Source: Neelides folsomi (taxonomy: Eukaryota; Arthropoda; Collembola; Neelipleona; Neelidae). Taken from it: 64,000 bases of DNA. Below are positions 57,186 through 64,000 of this stretch, one piece after another. How positions within the stretch are numbered: the first letter of the stretch is position 1; each line of letters begins with the position of its first letter. The stretch lies in the NCBI GenBank assembly GCA_034687125.1, contig JAQGBZ010000129.1:1-64000 (forward strand), given 5' to 3'. Made by a program: the position numbers and the translations under genes. A model generated the notes under the pieces. It did not search any database, was not told the origin of the DNA, and saw only the letters and a program-made list of their open reading frames with translations.

Positions 57186-60100
57186 TTAGTTCCAGTCTGG
57201 AGGCGTGATTCGAGGACGTTTGTTTGACGGATGATTCTCGTAAAGTTCCGACGACTCTGGTTCTGATTTGATTATCCGGGGACTCGTATTGTTGTCACGA
57301 AGGAGGCTGAAAACACAAGAAACACATCCTTGTACTCAAACTTTCAAAAACTCCCCAAAATGTTTGTAATGCAAAACTCGAGTAATTTAATACTTCCCTT
57401 CCGTTCCTCTACTTTCTAAAATATATCCATTTCTCGATAAAAAAAAATCAATGGATTTTTCAAATCCATGTGACTTCACATCACAATGTGACTTTTCGGA
57501 TCATTACATCCCATTAACTCCATATTACTTTCCTCTTACTTACAATGAATTAGAAATCCAAATACCAATCCGTCTTATATTGTACATCTACATATATCCT
57601 ATTCATACCATCATATTACCTAGTACCTAAACATTGTAATAACCTCCCTTGTGTATGATGTTATGACCAATAGGAAAACTAATTATACAGAAGAAAATAA
57701 TATAATAATAATAAAAGAGAGAAATAAAATAACCCTGAGTATTACAGAGGGAAGGAAAACTCGAAGAGTCAAATTGATCCAATTAAAACTTTTCTCCATA
57801 TAAAGGGAAACCCCAATGCACAACCAATAGTTTTTATATCCAATTCCTTCTTCTTCTTCTACAATGTTTTAAGGCTATATAACTCCTTAGGATTTGAGTT
57901 TGAGGTATAATATGTAAGAGCAAATGGTTCCTCGAATCTACATTTTCTACATACTCCCTAATAGCCCTAATACCTCCTTCATACGTTCATACTTGACGTT
58001 CTACTCATAATATACGTGGAAAGAGATAAAAGGTAGCTGGACGGAATAAGTTGGGGCCATTACGCAGTAAAAGGCATTCACAGGAATGGTATCTGCTTTC
58101 AGTTCAAGTTCAGATGGAAAAAGTTGTTTGAAGGAGCGGAGGAAGACATCAATGCGTGCGTGGACCTCTATATCACATTTTCGGCTATAGTATAGCTCCT
58201 CAAAGTCTCACAGTCACATATGCATACATATATGTAGATTACCCGTATTACCTAAACATATTAAAGTAAAGCGTATATCCTCATTCGGCTTTTCACAGAG
58301 AGAATCAAAAATGAATCCATGTCCATATGGACTCCATTTATTGCCGGAATTAGGAATCGATAGAGGACAATCATGGGAGTTGTATTATTACTTTGTTACT
58401 ATTCTATCATTATTACAAATATAAACTGCATATTAAATAAGTAATAACATAATAAAATCTTCAATGAGTCTGTCTGATTTCTAGATAATTTTCTCTACTA
58501 TTAGAATTTATTCTCTAGCCATATCATCTTGGGTAATCATCAATTAGGAATATTACCTTGTGTGGGAGATGTTTTGGGGTCCTCCGCCGGTTCCCCAGTT
58601 GGAGGCGTGGGGTATTGCGAGAAGATCCGTAGGGTAAGTTTGGGGGTCGGCCGCCCCGCCGCCGCCAAAGTTGTACAATGGCTCCATGACCCGGATCCGC
58701 CCTCCTGGAAACATCATCCGACCATGAGCACCCGGGTCTTCTTCTCTGAACCGCTCCCTACTACCTTCAGCCCCGTTGAGAGAGATGGACTTGAAGGGCT
58801 GCTGGGGCGAGGGGTTGTGGGAAGGAGAGGAGTCGTAGCCGTTGCCGCCACCCGGCCCGCTCCCCCCGCCCCCCGTCGTCATGTCGAGGAGGCCACCGAC
58901 ACAGAGCGACCCGTCTCCTGGGAAAGGACCCTTAGCAACGGGCAGAAGGGACGGCGGCGGCGAACCCGTATCGGTCCCAGAACTACTCGGCCGAGGGCTG
59001 GGTTGGAGCACTTGGATCTGTGGCTCATAGTACACACGCTGCTGGGCTGAAGAGGCGGCCGAGGACGCTGCAGCCATTCCCTCCCTTGCTGGCGGTCGAA
59101 GCAATAAGCTAAACTCCTCGTCGACCTTCCCAAACTTGTGGAAGTCTTCTTCTTGCGGTGGCGGGGTCGGGCTGTCATCCGGACTCATCCCTACCACCAC
59201 CATTATTACATCATTAAAACATTTATACAACAATCTCTAATACTCAAGTTAACCCTCAAGTTTGATTCATATTTTATCATCATTTCCGCATTGGTTGAAG
59301 TAAATTCTACCCACCTCCGTTCTTGTGTTCCTTCTTGCTCAGGGCCTCGATAATGTTCTTGTTCGTCAGCGACTCATGTGGTTCATTGTACTCCGTGTAC
59401 TTCAACAGCACTTTGTCCATGTCCGTCGAGGCGTACTAAAATTAGGAATACTTTAGACCCTTGGCCCTTCCTATCGTAAAAAATCCCCATCGGCTAATCC
59501 AAGGGTCACCAGGCTCTATTCTTAGCATTTAGCTGAATAAACCCCCAAACCCTTCCTTACTGACCACTCATTCCAAAATTTCAATCCCATACTCATCAAC
59601 CATCACACCCGGCTCCACATTCCGAACATGAGGAAGAGAAATTTTCGTGGAAACCTGGCCATGCTTTACATATAATTCAAAATTCAAATGAAAGGATATA
59701 GACTACTAATATAATGAGTTAATATAAGGGTTCCAATGAAGAGGTAATTCTTCTCCCCACAGTACTACGCTTCCATGCTGCTTTCCCAGGAAATGAATAT
59801 GACGAAGGAAGACGATATGACATTTACAAAAACTACGTCGCTTCCCTATTCCTTCTCATAAAATGAAAAGTCTTCTTCTCTCTTTCATGAATGCGTGTGT
59901 TGGGAAGTTCCTTTTGCGCCAGGCGTGAAGAGTATTCCTCCACCGAAAGAGACAGGAATAGGAAATGAAGAACCAAAAGGAATGTCTGGTTCGAGCCGAG
60001 AAAAGTGTATGAAAGAATGCCCGTGTTCCTCAGTCTCTCATCCATGGAATGAGTGGACCAACTCCCCCCCGGAACAACCCGAAAATCCCAAAATCGAATA

Positions 60101-60364
60101 AGTAAAATCCAAACTCACCTGATACAATTTGTTAGACGAGGAAAAGATGATGAGTGCAATCTCACAATCGCAGAGGACACTCAGCTCGTAAGCCTTCTTC
60201 ATCACCCCAAACTTCCGTTTGTTGAAAGTGACCTGAAAAATTCGGATTTATTAATATTAGAGAAGGAAAGTTGGGGAAGTTGAAGGAGGAAATGAAAGGT
60301 TTGTTTTTACCTGCCGGTTCCGCTCGTCGGTGATGCGGGAAATCTGGATTTTCTTCCGTCCCAT
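57186..60364 (-). CDS. Mef2: Myocyte enhancer factor 2 (MADS-box transcription factor), 5 coding exons, 347 aa
   Basis: Master regulator of muscle and neuronal differentiation genes. Coding exons 60364-60311, 60232-60119, 59435-59315, 59190-58557 and 57306-57186 total 1044 nt. The MADS box (1-57) reads [18 protein letters not shown] then [20 protein letters not shown], followed by [21 protein letters not shown]. The MEF2 domain (58-~90) has [22 protein letters not shown]. The rest is a Pro/Ser/Gly-rich activation region with many PSP and TPPP sites, and a conserved C-terminal end carrying a KRPRITPP basic motif that acts as the MEF2 nuclear localisation signal. IKSEPESSE looks like the MEF2 sumoylation/phosphorylation switch (KxEPxS). 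An acceptor (CTCTTACAG) 35 bases before the ATG implies upstream non-coding exons. More alternative exons may lie in the 1.2-kb last intron. Convergent with AGAP, 223 bases between stop codons. Confidence 0.95.
57307..58556 (-). other. MEF2 last intron, 1.25 kb
   Basis: Intron between the fourth and fifth coding exons. No additional coding exon is obvious, but MEF2 genes are typically alternatively spliced here, so small optional exons could be hidden. Moderately AT-rich with polypyrimidine runs. Confidence 0.5.
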
Positions 60365-63300
60365 GGTTGATCCTTCACCTCACCTTGCCTCCTTCCTGTA
60401 AGAGAGAACGTATTGAGGGCGATCGATTAATTCCCCGGCTCCGCACACCTTTGGCCTTGGTTGCCATGGGTGATCTTAAGGTGAGCGGAGTGAGTGGAGG
60501 GAGACTTGACGTCACCCGCCTGGGCTACCCGCACCCGCCTTCCCCTCCCCCCCAACTCCTTTAATTATTCCCTTATACCTCGATTATTAATATTCCGCCG
60601 CTGCCCCGAAGTTTCAAAAATAGAGCAACTCCCAAAAATAGGCTCGGGTATTTATAGAAGCCGAATGCAAACTGAACTTCTTCGGGGTTTTCTCTCCCGT
60701 TTCTCTCACGTAGGTGGAACGGAGGAGCTGCGCATGGGCTCGGGCCTTCAAGGGCTACCCTCCTCCGCCTCCCTCCTCGGCGGTTCCCCCAAGGGTTCTC
60801 ACCGGCACTCTCACCTGGGCGGCCGACCGCCCCCAAGGGACTCGGAACACATGTGAGAATCCCCGAGAACTCGAACCAACCCTCTCTCTCCTTAACCCAT
60901 CCCCATCATTCCCACAACATCTTTGGCTTCCATCACATGCCACTTCCCCCAAGACCCTCCCTGGCTGGACGGGAGTCGGAGAGACCCGCGGAGGAGACCA
61001 ACTCAGCTCATCACCATCCCCCTGGCCTGAACAGGAAGCGTGCCAAATGTGGCACGTGCCAACAGATGTGGTTATTTTAAGACGACGGGGAGAATCCCCG
61101 GGTAAAACTCTCCCTCACTTCACACAGTCCTCCACATCTCCACATGGTTAAGAGACCAGACATGATAGCCAAATGGATGATTATCCCCTCAAACTATTTA
61201 CATGGAGGAGTCGGCAAGGAGTCGTGGAGTCAAAGTGAGAAAGAGACTTCCCTATCTGGCTCCTTCATCCACACGCTCCCCTCCGAATCACTCAAGAAAG
61301 GACTCACTTCCTCTCTTCCAGCCCGTACAATATGTCAAAGATGTCAATGTGGCTGGAGCTACGCATAATGGTGTCTGCTCATCCACACGGCCTTCTCCCT
61401 CATCTCCATTTATTCCCACAAAGACATGTCAAGGAGGCTTTGAACCCTCAATAAATATTCCTCACAATCCATAGGATCATTCCACTTCACAAAAATAATA
61501 CGAGTTCAACAGGGGAAATAGTCAAAATAAGTACTTGTACGAGTTTAAATCCTATACTAATACATACACATACTATTTATTTAGGTATACTAATTCATTG
61601 TATATTATGTAATTGTTGCATTCGTGTGTATTTTCTTATAATTAAACATTTATCTAAAGGTAGCGCTATGTTATAATAATAATACTATTTACGTATAACT
61701 ACTATAATTAACCTATTCAGCTGTAATGAATGAATTGAATAATTGTAAATGATATTGTTTTCTAAAACATAACCGGTGTAATGTAATGGGTAAACTAATT
61801 ACACAACTAAAAGTAAATGTTAGAATTAGGAGAAATACTATAAATAATAAATAGAGCTTTGTAAACAATCGATTTTATGTAATGATTTAAATAAACTCGT
61901 ATAAGAATTAATTCATTGAATAAAGTCTGGATTGATTCTTTGACCAATTGTGAATTCCCATGATATGATGCATTTGATGAGTCATGCCGCATGAATATAA
62001 TTTGAAAAAATAAATGATTTTTACCTTAATAAAGCCAGTGGAGGAATTTCCAAAAATATTAAATATTCCGACGGCCCAAAAGATGAAAATAAAGACGACA
62101 AGGAGTGAAACTGGAGAATGAAAAATGAAATTAAAAGTTGAGATTTGATTCGCCGGGATTAAATGGAGGATCCACCATTAAGATAAGGAGGAAGTTCTCC
62201 GTGTGTGTGTGAATTACAAAGGGCTTGTCAGTGAGTCAGAATGACATGAACTCAAAAAATGAGATTTGGTGTGGTTTGGTTTGAGGGGGAAAATACCTTG
62301 GGCCGTGGACCTTTGATTTGGCGGAGCTCTCAGCCGCTCCTCCGATCACGGGATATCAGGAAGGAGAACTGGCTGGAGAAAATAGAATATTCCAGGAGAG
62401 GAGTCCAAGCACATGGAGAACAACTCCACTGAAAAATTCCTCCAAAGACCGTTGAACTTCGCCAAGGCATAAGAAGCATGAGAAAAAAAGTTGACCCCTT
62501 TGGGCTAAATGAAACTCGTTTTCGGCTCGCAAAAAAAGCTATATTCTGGCCATGTTTTTGTTGTCTTTTCTCATTTTTTGCCACCTGATTTAATTTCAAT
62601 AATTCGCCATCAAACACTCGGGGGCGAGGAGGGAAAAGATAGTCGGGGGCGGCGGCCGCCGAAATCCCCACAATTCCCCAAAATCCTCAATTCGGAGGAG
62701 CAATTGGAAAAGATTCAAATTGGTTCCTGGAGGCTCCTTTGAATATCCTCGATGGGGTTTGGTGATCCTCAGCTTTTTGGATATAAGTCATATAAGTACA
62801 TATGGCCAACTACGCCTACATAGCCCTTCTTGGGTCCACCATATATCGGACATATATCCTCTCTGGTTCCTCTGGAAGAAACTCGTCATGGAAGTGCATA
62901 GAGAAGAAGGAGGAAATCAGGTATTTTTCCTGTTCTCCGATTCTCAAATCATTGAAATGCAAAGAATTCCTCTGCGGATACGGAAGGATTCTCAGGGAGA
63001 GTTCTCTGCCGAGTGATTGAATTGATAAACCCATTACCCACTTTACTCTATCCCTTCCTCTCCCACTACTCCACTCACTTCAATTTGACATCAGGATCGA
63101 TCACAAACTGCACGACTCAAGAATCAATACATTTTATCTAACCAGGAAAACTTACAATATTATTAAACAATGAATATTCACACACCATCCATATCAGACT
63201 ATGCTTAATAATCTATACTTAAGTTCAACTCCTATTATTTCAATGACCAATTTCGGTCAAATATTACCTACTATATAGGATTAGTGTTGTATTATTAAAA

Positions 63301-64000
63301 CATTTTTCCTATATTCCATAACGCTTCATACTCCCTTTTCCCTTAACTATTTTTCTCAACTCCCTCAATTCAACTCAACTTGAGCTTAATTTGATGAAAT
63401 AAGTTCAAGTTCAAGTTTACACGAATCCCAAATTCCCTATTTTAAAATTTAAATACCGCTCATTTCCTTTGGCCTCCACTCACAGTCCAATTTGGAAACG
63501 ACAAGGAGATTAAACACACTGGGACACTGGGAAATGACAACCGCAATCATTTATTTACAAACAATTTCTATTTATGCCCTTTTATGTATGCTTTTGATGG
63601 CTTTTTCATTTTTAATCAACTTTATGCTTGGATTTCTACGCTACAATTGTCCTTATAACTTTTACCCCATTCATTTTAAATGCAGAGTAAATATAAAAAA
63701 GTTATTTATTCACAATTTAACATTCTTCAACAGACTTAAACTCATCAATATTACTGGTATTATTAAATGGAAATGATACTTGTGGACATATCTTAAACTT
63801 AATTGCGCCATTGATAACATTTCTTTTGTTGAAGCCCTTTATCATTAATTGGCGTCCATATAAAAATTAAGTACATTGGAGAGAACCATTCATTAATACT
63901 CAATAACGCTAAGTATGGATAATTGGTTGAGGAAACAACTCTTAAAAGATAGGGAAGTTAAATTAATTGTCAAGACCTCAAAAGGAGTAAATAGAGGTCT
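60365..64000. other. MEF2 upstream region with probable leader exons
   Basis: 60400-61450 is GC-rich and contains only long chance frames; it looks like a leader/promoter island or intron of MEF2. Two segments on the minus strand have exon-like borders: 62110-62025 (acceptor ATTCTCCAG, donor AAG|GTAAAAATC) and one ending at 62297 (donor CCAAG|GTATTT). Since the MEF2 ATG exon begins with an acceptor, these may be non-coding MEF2 exons. The 62025-62110 piece also reads as a hydrophobic peptide (LLVVFIFIFWAVGIF), so a separate membrane-protein gene is possible but unsupported. 62700-64000 is AT-rich with nothing recognisable. Confidence 0.4.

Noticed and set aside
58529-59178. Plus-strand 173-residue frame and alternative minus frame of 99 residues
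   Set aside because: Shadows of the MEF2 fourth coding exon, whose frame is supported by phase and family features.
60367-61474. Several plus-strand frames of 65-145 residues
   Set aside because: Overlapping frames on both strands with Pro/Ser/Arg-rich composition and no domain; more likely MEF2 leader or intron.
63492-63776. 94-residue plus-strand frame with hydrophobic stretch
   Set aside because: AT-rich sequence easily yields Leu/Phe/Ile runs; no conserved motif, splice context or promoter.

Overview
This is a gene-dense animal nuclear window. Every protein gene I can support is interrupted by GT-AG introns. The gene set (single Mef2, Rac1, Tob, Smurf and non-muscle myosin II heavy chain, plus a three-SH3 protein that looks like arthropod Dlish, and a short signal-peptide-bearing CMP-sialic acid synthetase) fits a protostome, most likely an arthropod. 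The exact lineage cannot be read from the sequence. Intergenic DNA and long introns are very AT-rich; exons of the developmental and cytoskeletal genes sit in GC-richer islands. I see no transposon, virus, CRISPR array, rRNA or convincing tRNA.

Layout. 1.4-2.5 kb (+) CMP-sialic acid synthetase; 3.4-4.8 kb (+) ATP synthase assembly factor 2; 5.2-6.5 and 7.0-8.3 kb (+) a tandem pair of mitochondrial enoyl-CoA hydratase genes, the first broken by a 2-base deletion; 8.6-11.8 kb (-) mitochondrial ribosome-releasing EF-G2; 12.2-12.8 kb (+) GFER/ALR sulfhydryl oxidase. These make a cluster of mainly mitochondrial genes. Then DCAF7 (13.1-14.4, +), UBALD (15.5-16.5, +), and a difficult GC-rich stretch (16.4-19.6 kb) holding one or two unassigned membrane-protein genes on the minus strand and an orphan gene on the plus strand. 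Non-muscle myosin II heavy chain (19.6-28.3, -; 14 exons, 1957 residues) is followed by Smurf (28.6-33.3, -; 653 residues). A roughly 5-kb spacer with a GC-rich leader comes before Tob (38.35-39.4, +). After another AT-rich spacer come Rac1 (42.2-43.6, +), a POLDIP3/SKAR-like gene (44.6-45.8, +), eIF3j (46.8-48.1, +), HAPSTR1 (48.7-50.4, -), the SH3 protein (51.1-52.9, -), an AGAP-type Arf-GAP (52.96-56.96, +) and MEF2 (57.2-60.4, -), with probable MEF2 leader exons further right.

Exon models were built by hand. For all 16 well-supported intact genes the exon lengths sum to a whole number of codons with matching splice phases, which is strong internal support. The genes belong to different pathways (mitochondrial energy and translation, cytoskeleton, BMP/TGF-beta and Hippo/Fat signalling, muscle transcription), so I infer no operon-like system. 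The points most worth a second look are the enoyl-CoA hydratase duplication with an identical block ending exactly at the disabling deletion, the overlapping 3' ends at 16.4 and 19.56 kb, the orphan membrane protein(s), the ankyrin-less AGAP, and two long near-perfect inverted repeats inside introns.
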